A DNA stretch of 64,000 bases from DATGSL01 sp964645585 (lineage in GTDB: Bacteria > Verrucomicrobiota > Verrucomicrobiia > Opitutales > T3Sed10-336). The DNA lies in assembly GCA_964645585.1 (NCBI GenBank), contig CAZYAN010000019.1:1-64000 (forward strand), written 5' to 3'. The notes under the pieces were generated by a model. The model did no database searches and had not been told where the DNA came from. It saw nothing but the letters and a program-made list of their open reading frames with translations. Positions 18,380 through 25,900 of this stretch are shown in pieces. Numbering within the stretch: the first letter of the stretch is position 1; each line of letters begins with the position of its first letter. The position numbers were made by a program, and so were the translations under genes.

Positions 18380-19365
18380 GCGCCGGTATCTCCGCCCCAT
18401 CAAACAGCTCTCGCCGGCCGCGAATCTTGGTCGTCGGAAGCGCTAACACCGATATGGTCATCAAGGTCGATCGGCTCCCAAAACCGGGCGAGACCGTTCT
18501 TGGCGGGCGGTTTGCCAGCGCGTCCGGCGGAAAGGGCGCCAATCAAGCCGTCAGTGCCGCGCGCGCCGGCGGAGCCGTAACGCTGATCGGCCGTGTCGGC
18601 AAAGACGCCTTCGGAGACAAGCTGCTGGCCGGGTTGGAAGCGGATGCCGTCGATGTCGACTACGTGGTCCGGGATCCGAACGCGCCGTCCGGCGCCGCAT
18701 TGATCTTCGTCGACCGGAACGGCGAGAACAGCATCGCGGTCGCGTCCGGGGCAAACGACAATCTTGCGCCTGTCGACCTTCATGAAGCGAAGGATGCGTT
18801 TCGTCGCGCGGAGATCGTTGTTCTGCAATTGGAAACCCCGCTGAGCACGGTGGAGGCGGCCGTCCGGATCGCTGCCGAGGCGGGGGTTCCGATCCTGCTG
18901 AATCCGGCGCCGGCGCGCCCGCTTCCCCCGGAGTTGTTGAAGAAAATTTATTTGCTGACGCCGAATGAAAGCGAAGCAAAGCTGCTGACGGGGCTGCCGG
19001 TAGGTGATTCCGCCGAAGCGGAGCGGGCTGCCGAAGCTGTGCTGGAGCGCGGCGTCAAGAACGTGATTCTCACGCTCGGCGCCCGCGGCGCCTATGTCGC
19101 GGGCGGAGACATTCGCCGCTGGATCTCTCCCTTTAAAGTGGCCGCGCTCGACGCGACCGCCGCGGGAGATGTGTTTAATGGAACGCTCGCAGTTGCCCTT
19201 GCGGAGGGAAAAGACCTGATTGACGCGGCGGAATTTGCGACCGCCGCCGCCGCGATTGCCGTCACTCGTCTCGGTGCCCAGACATCGATTCCCAGCCGGG
19301 AGGAGATCGAGACCATGCTGCAAACGGGAAAGATCGAGCGGACCCTGACCGGCCGCGCGCCGTAA
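18376..19365 (+). CDS. rbsK: Ribokinase-family sugar kinase
   Basis: It phosphorylates a pentose (ribose in the type member) with ATP in the cytoplasm. The PfkB signatures are clear: 'GSANTDMVIKVDRLPKPGET' with 'ASGGKGANQAVSAARAGG' at the N-terminus and 'DATAAGDVFNGTLAVAL' (catalytic Asp of the DTxGAGD-type motif) at the C-terminus. Its length of 329 fits RbsK. Translational coupling to the LacI gene and the ribose-type transporter at 24.9-28.5 kb support a sugar import and phosphorylation route. In place of the usual GAGD, this protein has AAGD; the catalytic Asp is kept. Another PfkB substrate is possible. Confidence 0.88.
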   Translation: MSAGISAPSNSSRRPRILVVGSANTDMVIKVDRLPKPGETVLGGRFASASGGKGANQAVSAARAGGAVTLIGRVGKDAFGDKLLAGLEADAVDVDYVVRDPNAPSGAALIFVDRNGENSIAVASGANDNLAPVDLHEAKDAFRRAEIVVLQLETPLSTVEAAVRIAAEAGVPILLNPAPARPLPPELLKKIYLLTPNESEAKLLTGLPVGDSAEAERAAEAVLERGVKNVILTLGARGAYVAGGDIRRWISPFKVAALDATAAGDVFNGTLAVALAEGKDLIDAAEFATAAAAIAVTRLGAQTSIPSREEIETMLQTGKIERTLTGRAP

Positions 19366-19398
19366 CGCAAGAATACCCTGATGGTTAAAACTTTTTCA

Positions 19399-19435
19399 TT
19401 GACCTCTTTACCCGATGGCGCAATTGTTTGCGCCA
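19399..19435 (+). promoter_or_regulatory. LacI-type operator with -35 box, upstream of the FGE-fold operon
   Basis: TTGACC at 19399-19404, then 12 bp, then the 18-bp palindrome GGCGCAATTGTTTGCGCC at 19417-19434. A -10 placed 17 bp after the -35 (AATTGT) falls inside the palindrome, as expected for repression. The site differs from the one at 24876 at a single position and has the same spacing to its TTGACC. The leader to the next start codon is 143 nt. Confidence 0.65.
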
Positions 19436-19577
19436 ATACACCGGAAATTCGAAAGATCCGGTTCGCCGTTTCATGCGAGGGGTTAGCAAGGCCAGCCGCT
19501 CCTCCCGCCTGTTCCGCGGTGACGTCCGGAGTTCGGAAGACGCTTATTCGCAGGAGAACCCAAACAAAATCAGAGCA

Positions 19578-20558
19578 ATGACACACATGAAGACCCGCGT
19601 TACTACCATCCGCACCCCGATCCGAATGGCCCTTGCTGCCGTTCTTGCGATCTTCTCCGCCGGAACTCTGCTGGCTCAGGAAACCGACGTCGAGTTGCAG
19701 ATCGAGCAATCCGCGAACCTGAGTGACTGGGAGACCGTCCCCGCTGCGAGTATCATTTTGGGTGAGGACGGGACGATGCGTATTCCAGATGCAGGCACCA
19801 GTGCCTTCTACCGGTTGCGCATTAACACGACGTCGATCGAATCCCCCGGTTTTGTGACCGTCGATGGCGGCACGCTTCCGCCGATTTCCGATCTCGGCGC
19901 GCTCGATGTTCAGACATTCCAGATTGGCCGCTATCCGGTAACTTGGGGCGAATGGCAGGAAGTCCGGGCCGAGGCGTCAACCTACGGCTATGATATTGGC
20001 GATGCAGGCGCGGGCTGTGCGGACAATCATCCTGTGTACAGCGTCAGCTGGTTCGACGTCCTGAAGTGGCTGAACCTGAAGAGTGAAATCGACGGTCTCA
20101 CACCGGTTTATACGGAATACGGCGCGGTGTTGCGGACGGGCGGGGATCCATTCGGGACGGATTGGGATTCTTCGGCGGACGGTTACCGGTTGCCGACTGA
20201 AATGGAATGGGAGTTCGCCGCCCGCGGCGGGAACAGCAGTCAGGGATTCAGCTTCAGCGGCAGCAACGATGCCGACGAGGTCGCGTGGCATCGAAATAAT
20301 TCTCTCGGCGCGTCATGCGATATCGCTGGCGGCCGGGGAACCTGGCCGGTCGGCAGAAAAGCCGCCAATGAACTCGGGCTCTACGACATGAGCGGAAACG
20401 TGTTCGAGTGGTGCTGGGACCGCTTGCCGGACATGAACCCCATCATTCGCGGCGGGAGCTGGAATAACAATCCACCGGGCTGCCAGGTCTCGAGCTGGTC
20501 GGATCGCAGCCCGTCCGAAGGATTTGTTATTGTCGGTTTTCGCATGGCCAAAAACTGA
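19578..20558 (+). CDS. Exported FGE-fold (SUMF1-like) protein without the catalytic cysteine pair
   Basis: After a signal peptide ('ALAAVLAIFSAGTLLAQ') comes a short beta module ('VELQIEQSANLSDWETV' to 'FYRLRI'), then a formylglycine-generating-enzyme sulfatase fold: 'QIGRYPVTWGEWQEVRAEA', 'HPVYSVSWFDVLKWLN', 'YRLPTEMEWEFAARGG', 'GLYDMSGNVFEWCWD', 'IIRGGSWNN'. The region that holds the two active cysteines in true FGEs (compare Cys293/Cys298 of the protein at 53447-54427) reads 'NNPPGCQVSSWSDRS', so oxidase activity is unlikely. Many such FGE-fold proteins bind ligands or have other catalytic roles. The start is ATG 19578 (ATG 19587 possible). It is first in a run with the pseudopilin and PEP-CTERM genes. 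Confidence 0.7.
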   Translation: MTHMKTRVTTIRTPIRMALAAVLAIFSAGTLLAQETDVELQIEQSANLSDWETVPAASIILGEDGTMRIPDAGTSAFYRLRINTTSIESPGFVTVDGGTLPPISDLGALDVQTFQIGRYPVTWGEWQEVRAEASTYGYDIGDAGAGCADNHPVYSVSWFDVLKWLNLKSEIDGLTPVYTEYGAVLRTGGDPFGTDWDSSADGYRLPTEMEWEFAARGGNSSQGFSFSGSNDADEVAWHRNNSLGASCDIAGGRGTWPVGRKAANELGLYDMSGNVFEWCWDRLPDMNPIIRGGSWNNNPPGCQVSSWSDRSPSEGFVIVGFRMAKN

Positions 20559-20661
20559 TCCGCCCGCCTTTTTGTCGCTCAACCCCTTTGGCTGACGGAG
20601 GCGCGGGAGAATCAGCAAAAACAACGCGAGTGAACCGTGAAACAACGAAACAACTCCATCA

Positions 20662-21348
20662 ATGAACACAAAGCGATTCGGGTTTACCCTTATTGAGCTT
20701 CTTACCGTCATCGCCATTATCGGAATCCTCGCCGCTATCTTGATTCCTGTGGCTTCAAGGATCAGAGACGAGGCTCGGGCGGCGCAGTGCAAAAGCAACC
20801 AGCGCGAATCCGGGGTCGGGCTTCTCCTGATGGCGAACGACGACGAAGGCCGGCTGGCGGTCGTGCGGCAGGGCAATGGATACGGGCGGTGGGGGCAGCA
20901 TATTCTGGACGACGGGTATATCGACAGCGGTTCACGCGCTGTGCTCTATTGTCCATCTTGGGATCCGATTGACTATTATATCCCAGCGTGGGATTACCGG
21001 ACGTACGGCTTCAATATGATTCAGAGCCGTTATACCCAAATTTATCGGGACACGGGACCAGAGATGTTTGTTATCAATACCGAGAAAATTGAGGATCCGT
21101 CTCGGTATTTCATCCTCGCTGACAGTTACTATCCCGGCAACCGAAATCAGCGATTCAGAATATCCGACTATCGTGCGAGCGACCTCGACGGGCTGCATCT
21201 GCGGCATAACGGAAAACTCAATATGTTCTTCCTTGACGGTCACGTGGAAACGGTCGATCCGCTGGGGCTGGCAGTGATCGGTTTTCGCACCGTCTATGGA
21301 GAGAATGAAAAGATAATCAACCTCCCGCGACCTCCAACCATCCGTTGA
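20662..21348 (+). CDS. Prepilin-like protein with H-X9-DG motif (pseudopilin)
   Basis: The N-terminus has a class III prepilin signal: short basic leader 'MNTKRFG', cleavage before Phe, then the hydrophobic helix 'FTLIELLTVIAIIGILAAIL'. The C-terminal 'LRHNGKLNMFFLDGHVE' is the H-X9-DG motif typical of a family abundant in Planctomycetes, Verrucomicrobia and Lentisphaerae. It is processed by a prepilin peptidase (not encoded here) and probably assembles into a short pseudopilus or stays membrane-bound. Two further homologues in the window (32031 and 45199) also sit beside PEP-CTERM or secreted-hydrolase genes. Its specific role is unknown. Confidence 0.88.
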   Translation: MNTKRFGFTLIELLTVIAIIGILAAILIPVASRIRDEARAAQCKSNQRESGVGLLLMANDDEGRLAVVRQGNGYGRWGQHILDDGYIDSGSRAVLYCPSWDPIDYYIPAWDYRTYGFNMIQSRYTQIYRDTGPEMFVINTEKIEDPSRYFILADSYYPGNRNQRFRISDYRASDLDGLHLRHNGKLNMFFLDGHVETVDPLGLAVIGFRTVYGENEKIINLPRPPTIR

Positions 21349-21434
21349 CCCAAGCGATACCGGCCGCTGTTTTCGGCGGGCTGGGAAATATTCTCTTTAC
21401 CATCCAAACAGCAACCATGAATGAAAGGAGTTCA

Positions 21435-22253
21435 ATGACAACACGACACCTCACTCTCTCGCTCCTCGCCGCCGCCGGCCTTGGAGGGGCTGCTCTCTCG
21501 ACGCACGCGGCGGTTTATCTTTCAGAAGATTTCGAAGGTTATAACGCGGGCGATCTCACATCACAGAGTTCTTGGACAACCGCGGCGTCGGCCAGTTTGC
21601 AGGTTTCAACCGATCACGCCGCGGGCGGCAGCAACTCCGCGCTGGCACAGGCTATTACGGGCGGATCGGGAAATAACGCTGGAGAACGAAATCTGATCCA
21701 GTTCGAGGCCATTGGCACGCCGACCGCGAATAACCGAGTGGTCTTCAGTTTCGACTTCCTCGATACCAGTCCCTCAGCGGATCCGTACACGCAATTCGCC
21801 ACCATTCAGTCACCGGTCCCTCAGGGAGGCGCTTACATCGTTTACCTCGGATTGGACAGCAGTCTCACTTCGGCAGATCAAGGCGGTAATTACTACATGG
21901 CGGGGATCCGAAACCATGACGACCATGCCATGTTTAAACTGAATGAAGGAGGGGCGATCACGCGGACCGACGACTGGGTGAACCTCAAAGTCGAGATCAG
22001 CGACACCGAGTTTCGATTCTACGTCAATGACGTTCTCGCGAAGACGGTTGCAACCACTTTGGCCGCTGCGAACACTTACGATCGTGTACGAATCGGATCC
22101 GGTGTTGGAGATCCTGGAGCCGACGCCTATTACGATAATATTACCGTCTATACCATTCCCGAGCCGGCAACTTGGTCCGCGATTCTCGCGGGCTCGGCTC
22201 TTCTTGCGGTCTTGGGGGCGCGCCGCCTTCGGAAGCGGGAGAATCTCGAGTAA
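21435..22253 (+). CDS. PEP-CTERM protein, LamG-like
   Basis: A secreted protein with an N-terminal signal peptide ('LTLSLLAAAGLGGAALSTHA'), a beta-sandwich body starting 'VYLSEDFEGYNAGDLTSQSS' that resembles concanavalin/LamG domains, and a C-terminal sorting signal: PEP at 'IPEPATWS', a hydrophobic helix and the basic end 'RRLRKRENLE'. An exosortase system, not in this window, would process it. ATG 21435 is chosen because AAAGGAG ends 4 nt before it; ATG 21417 and the upstream TTG have no such site. It follows the pseudopilin by 86 bp and ends before a clear terminator. Confidence 0.85.
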   Translation: MTTRHLTLSLLAAAGLGGAALSTHAAVYLSEDFEGYNAGDLTSQSSWTTAASASLQVSTDHAAGGSNSALAQAITGGSGNNAGERNLIQFEAIGTPTANNRVVFSFDFLDTSPSADPYTQFATIQSPVPQGGAYIVYLGLDSSLTSADQGGNYYMAGIRNHDDHAMFKLNEGGAITRTDDWVNLKVEISDTEFRFYVNDVLAKTVATTLAAANTYDRVRIGSGVGDPGADAYYDNITVYTIPEPATWSAILAGSALLAVLGARRLRKRENLE

Positions 22254-22280
22254 CGTAACACCAGATTGAATTGTCGATGC

Positions 22281-22327
22281 GTCCCTTCTCTACCTAATCG
22301 CGAAGAAGGGACTCCTTTTCTTCTTTT
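22281..22327 (+). terminator. Rho-independent terminator abutting the next start codon
   Basis: A perfect 9-bp stem, GTCCCTTCT (22281-22289) with AGAAGGGAC (22304-22312), a 14-nt loop, then a T-rich tail (22313-22327). The ATG of the next gene at 22328 follows the tail directly, so that gene's own promoter must lie inside the hairpin region or its real start is further in, at ATG 22376. Confidence 0.8.
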
Positions 22328-23767
22328 ATGTCTATTCGTACCCGTACTTCATCAAAGCCCCAGCGCGCCCGGGCGATGCTTCTTGTGCTGTTTCTTCTTT
22401 GTCAGACCGCGCTCTTGGCAGTTGACAAGGAATCGCTTCGACATCCGGATCTGGTTTATCGGGCATACGAGCCGAAACCGACTGACAGGGTGATCGTTCG
22501 AACGGAATATTTCGATCAGCTGTACGGTTTTTGGCTTGGGCAGAATATCGCGAACTGGACGGGATTGCTCACGGAACTGGACAAAGTTGGGAATACGGGC
22601 GGAGTGGAGTCGGGGCCGTTCTACACAAGGGACGACTGGGGTTCGCCGACTCGACGCAGTTATACAGGAGCGGATCACCGGAAGATCGCACCGACGATCG
22701 ACTTCTACTTCGTCGATGAAGACGGTGTTTGGGGCTCGGATGATGATACGGATCTAGAATATATGTACCAGCACCTCCTCTTCCAGAACAAGACGAGTGT
22801 GCTTTCGCCGGAACAGATTCGAGATGGCTGGCTGCATCACATTTATTCGGAGAAGAAATGGTCTCCGCACGGGAAGGACCGTGAAGGGAACTATCGAAAC
22901 TTTCTGTGGGTTTCCAACCAGCGAGCGTACAATTTAATGGAAGAATACGGCATGTTTCCTCCATTCACGGGCGAGCCGACACAGAATGAGCACTTTGATA
23001 TGATCGATGCCCAGCTGACGACGGAGATTTTCGGACTCTTCGCGCCTGCCCGGGCCGATGTCGCGTTACGGATGGCCTATCTTCCGATCCGGACGACCGC
23101 CTATGAGAACGCGGCTTGGATCGCGGAATTTTATGTGATTATGCATTCGCTCGCGTCGCGGGTGGACCGGGAACTGCCGATGCGCGAGCAAATACTCTGG
23201 CTGGCGGAGACCGCGCGAACACGTCTGCCGGAGCACGGCTACTCGGCGAAGATGTTCGATTTTGTGCGGGAGCGGTATGATGCGGATATCACGTGGGAGG
23301 AAGCGAGAGACGAAGTTTATCTACGCTATCAGGTGGAACAGGAGGACGGATATGATCTGACTTCGAGGCAATTGCGGTGCAACGGATGTTTCGCGGCCGG
23401 AATTAATTTTGCCGCGAGCCTGATCAGTTTGTTCTGGGGAGAGGGAGATATCAAAGAGACGATTAAGATCGCAACCCTGGCGGGATGGGATTCCGATAAT
23501 CCCGCGGCGACTTGGGGCGGGCTCCTTGGATTTATGATCGGCAAAAAAGGAGTGGAAGAAGCCTTTGGCCGGACCTTTTCGAACCGATATAATATTCACC
23601 GCACGCGCCGCAATTTTCTTGAAGGCGGAATCGATACCTTTGATAACATGGCGCGGACAGGGGTTTTCGTCATCGACCGGGTTGTGCAGGAGGAAATGGG
23701 CGGAGGCATCGATCTGGAAAAGGACGTTTGGTATATCCCCGAGGCGGAACCGATCCGCTTTTATTGA
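22328..23767 (+). CDS. Secreted ADP-ribosylglycohydrolase-family protein
   Basis: It has an N-terminal signal peptide ('AMLLVLFLLCQTALLAVD') and an ADP-ribosylglycohydrolase (DraG-like) all-helical fold. Visible family marks are 'FDQLYGFWLGQNIANWTG', the metal-binding acidic run 'DDDTDLEYM' near residue 140 and, near residue 386, 'AGWDSDNPAATWGGLLGFMIG', the equivalent of the GGDTDT metal loop. Export is unusual for a DraG enzyme, and secreted members in carbohydrate loci may instead act on glycosides; this is inference. At 479 residues it is longer than DraG (about 300). The start may be ATG 22328 or ATG 22376; the latter gives a more compact signal peptide. Confidence 0.72.
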   Translation: MSIRTRTSSKPQRARAMLLVLFLLCQTALLAVDKESLRHPDLVYRAYEPKPTDRVIVRTEYFDQLYGFWLGQNIANWTGLLTELDKVGNTGGVESGPFYTRDDWGSPTRRSYTGADHRKIAPTIDFYFVDEDGVWGSDDDTDLEYMYQHLLFQNKTSVLSPEQIRDGWLHHIYSEKKWSPHGKDREGNYRNFLWVSNQRAYNLMEEYGMFPPFTGEPTQNEHFDMIDAQLTTEIFGLFAPARADVALRMAYLPIRTTAYENAAWIAEFYVIMHSLASRVDRELPMREQILWLAETARTRLPEHGYSAKMFDFVRERYDADITWEEARDEVYLRYQVEQEDGYDLTSRQLRCNGCFAAGINFAASLISLFWGEGDIKETIKIATLAGWDSDNPAATWGGLLGFMIGKKGVEEAFGRTFSNRYNIHRTRRNFLEGGIDTFDNMARTGVFVIDRVVQEEMGGGIDLEKDVWYIPEAEPIRFY

Positions 23768-23800
23768 GATGAACCGCCGGCAGGAGCGAGCAGCGCTGCA

Positions 23801-23873
23801 ATAACAAAATGTGGCGGCGCCTTCCAGCCGCTGATTCGCATAACAAAGCGGCGGATGCCGCTTCCAGGCTTCG
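23801..23873 (+). repeat. Dispersed two-hairpin repeat, copy A
   Basis: Begins with ATAACAAAA and contains GGCGGCGCCTTCCAGCCGC, then a TTCGCATAAC spacer and a second stem AGCGGC-GGAT-GCCGCT, ending CTTCCAGGCTTCGG. It is clearly homologous to copy B (46093-46155) and, inverted, to copy C (54441-54525). It lies between the ADP-ribosylglycohydrolase gene and the esterase, and supplies the first apparent start codon (23809) of the esterase frame. Confidence 0.75.
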
Positions 23874-23955
23874 GGGTTCAGATCTTATTGTAGTGCCATT
23901 CAGTGACGTGACACGGAAAACTGGTGACCGCGCGAAAGTCTGCAAGACACGCTTC

Positions 23956-24861
23956 GTGCTTCGCTTTGCGCGCCGATGGGCAGCGGTCCGTCTGGGGATT
24001 CTTACCGCTGGACTTTTTGTCGCGGCATCGTGCCTTGGGGCGGAGCCGGACACGGCGGAGGACAAGCTGGCCAGACACGGCTGGAGCGCTGAGGTCTACA
24101 AAGTCGCGGGCGAAGCGCGGCTGAAGCTTTGGCGGAAGAATCCGCCGGGGCATGCGGAGACGGACAGGAGACCGGCGATCATCTTTTTTTATGGCGGCGG
24201 ATGGAAGGCGCGCAATCTGGCGCAGTTTCAACGGCAGGGAGAACACTTCGCGCGACGAGGTATGGTGGCGGTTCTGGCGGATTATCGCGTACGGAGCCGC
24301 TACGGCGGCACCCCGTTTGATTGTGTAGAGGACGCGAAGAGCGCGATTCGGCACCTTCGAGCCACCGCGGCCTCCCGCGGCGTGGACCCGGACCGGATTG
24401 TTGCGGGCGGCGGATCGGCGGGCGGTCACCTCGCCGCCGCTGCTGCCCTCGTGCCGGGTTTTGATGCGCCCGGCGACCCAGCTGAATCGTGTATTCCGGA
24501 TGCGCTCATCCTTTTCAACCCGGCCTACGGGCATTACCATCGCGGCTACGGGTTTCCCGATTTGCAGGAGCGATGGAAGGAAATTTCCCCGATCGCCTAC
24601 ATCCGCACAGGAGCGCCGCCCAGCATCGTCTTCCTCGGCGACCGCGACAAGTTTATCTCCGTGGAGACGGCAAAAGCCTGGGAACGGCGGATGGAAGCGG
24701 CAGGGGTTCGCAGTGAGCTTCACTTGTATAAAGGACGGGCGCACGGGTTCTTCAATCGAGGAGATGATTTTGCGGACACCTTGGCGAAAGCGGACGCGTT
24801 TCTCGTGTCACTCGGGTATCTTGAACCATTCGATAAGGATGCACCGGCAATTTTTCGTTGA
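23956..24861 (+). CDS. Secreted alpha/beta-hydrolase (carbohydrate/acetyl esterase-like)
   Basis: An alpha/beta-hydrolase of the BD-FAE/acetyl-esterase type. Oxyanion segment 'IIFFYGGGWKARN', nucleophile elbow 'GGGSAGGHLAAA' (Ser), the acid 'LGDRDKFIS' and His in 'GRAHGFFNRGDDF' complete a triad. A signal sequence is visible ('RLGILTAGLFVAASCLG'). The frame is open from ATG 23809, but that codon lies inside a dispersed repeat, so the true start is probably GTG 23956 (used here) or GTG 23893; no Shine-Dalgarno decides. The stop codon overlaps the TTGACC of the transporter promoter. Its likely job is to remove acetyl or other acyl groups from the glycan attacked by the sulfatases. Confidence 0.78.
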   Translation: MLRFARRWAAVRLGILTAGLFVAASCLGAEPDTAEDKLARHGWSAEVYKVAGEARLKLWRKNPPGHAETDRRPAIIFFYGGGWKARNLAQFQRQGEHFARRGMVAVLADYRVRSRYGGTPFDCVEDAKSAIRHLRATAASRGVDPDRIVAGGGSAGGHLAAAAALVPGFDAPGDPAESCIPDALILFNPAYGHYHRGYGFPDLQERWKEISPIAYIRTGAPPSIVFLGDRDKFISVETAKAWERRMEAAGVRSELHLYKGRAHGFFNRGDDFADTLAKADAFLVSLGYLEPFDKDAPAIFR

Positions 24862-24895
24862 CCCGACTTCCCGGTGGCGCAAATGTTTGCGCCAC
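24858..24895 (+). promoter_or_regulatory. LacI-type operator with -35 box ahead of the sugar ABC transporter
   Basis: TTGACC at 24858-24863, 12 bp, then the perfect palindrome GGCGCAAATGTTTGCGCC at 24876-24893, extended by GT/AC on either side (24874-24895). A -10 17 bp from the -35 (AAATGT) lies in the palindrome. It resembles PurR/RbsR-type operators built on GCAAA..TTTGC. The site ends 11 nt before the binding-protein start codon. Confidence 0.7.
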
Positions 24896-24906
24896 TCGAT
24901 GCTGTT

Positions 24907-25875
24907 ATGAATACCTTCACCCGTCTTCGATTCATCCGTACGATTTCCCTGCCGCTTCTCGTTTTTGCGGTTTTGCTGAGTCTGGGCTGTCAGGAGGCGG
25001 CCAGCCCCGGGGAGCGGACGTTGGACGGAAAACCGAGAATCGCGCTGGTGATGAAGTCGCTGGCTAACGAGTTCTTCAGCACGATGGCGAACGGGGCCAA
25101 GGAACACCAGGCGGCGAACGCGGACCAGTATGACCTGATCGTCAACGGCATTCGCAACGAAACGGATCTCGACGGACAGATGAACCTGGTCGACCAGATG
25201 ATTGCGCAGCAGGTGGACGCGATTGTGATTGCTCCCGCGGATTCCCAAGCCCTCATCACGGTTCTGAAACGCGCCCGCGACGCCGGCATCCTTGTGATCA
25301 ATATCGACAACAAGCTCGATAGCGCGACCTTGGAGCAAGCCGGACTGAACGTTCCGTTTGTTGGTCCTGACAACCGTGATGGCGCGCGCAAAGTGGGTGA
25401 AGCCGTGGCGGCGAAGCTCAATCCGGGGGACCAGGTGGGCATTATTGAAGGCGTTCCGACGGCATTTAACAGCCAGCAGCGGAGACTGGGGTTTGAAGAT
25501 GCGATGAAGGCGGCCGGCATGGATATTGTCGGTATTCAAAGCGGCAACTGGGAGATGGACGACGCGAACAACGTCGCCGCGGGAATGCTGAGCAAGCATC
25601 CGGATTTGAAAGCGATCCTTTGCGCGAATGACAGCATGGCGCTGGGGGCTGTTGCCGCGGTCGACGCCGCGGGAAGGCGGGGCAATGTTCTGATTGCCGG
25701 ATTCGACAACATTGGAGCGATCACGCCGATGATCGAGGACGGGCGGGTGGTTGCCACGGCGGATCAGCACGGGGACCAGCTGGCCGTTTTCGGAATTGAA
25801 GCCGCCCTCCAGATTCTCCGGGAAGGAGCGGCGCCCGAGGACAGAACGACCGACGTCGATCTGATCACGCGTTAA
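24907..25875 (+). CDS. rbsB: Sugar ABC transporter substrate-binding lipoprotein (RbsB-like)
   Basis: A periplasmic-binding protein type 1 that captures a sugar for the transporter encoded just downstream. The lipoprotein signal has its lipobox cysteine at Cys28 ('AVLLSLGCQEA'). The mature part has 'RIALVMKSLANEFFSTMANG', 'QVDAIVIAPADSQALI', 'INIDNKLD' and 'VGPDNRDGARKVGE', all typical of the ribose/galactofuranose cluster. At 322 residues it fits the family. ATG 24907 is used; upstream frame extension would run into the operator. The transporter set B-A-C is in order with spacing of 25 bp and a 4-bp overlap. The substrate is inferred as a pentose or related sugar from ribokinase and the LacI repressor nearby. 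Confidence 0.88.
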   Translation: MNTFTRLRFIRTISLPLLVFAVLLSLGCQEAASPGERTLDGKPRIALVMKSLANEFFSTMANGAKEHQAANADQYDLIVNGIRNETDLDGQMNLVDQMIAQQVDAIVIAPADSQALITVLKRARDAGILVINIDNKLDSATLEQAGLNVPFVGPDNRDGARKVGEAVAAKLNPGDQVGIIEGVPTAFNSQQRRLGFEDAMKAAGMDIVGIQSGNWEMDDANNVAAGMLSKHPDLKAILCANDSMALGAVAAVDAAGRRGNVLIAGFDNIGAITPMIEDGRVVATADQHGDQLAVFGIEAALQILREGAAPEDRTTDVDLITR

Positions 25876-25900
25876 GGAGGCTGGACCGGGAAAGCGAAGA

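Noticed and set aside
21345..21395. TTGACC after the pseudopilin as another LacI promoter
   Set aside because: No palindrome follows at the 12-bp distance seen at 19399 and 24858.
23809..23955. ATG 23809 as the start of the esterase
   Set aside because: It lies inside a dispersed repeat, and the signal peptide begins about 50 codons later; the frame there is probably repeat-derived.
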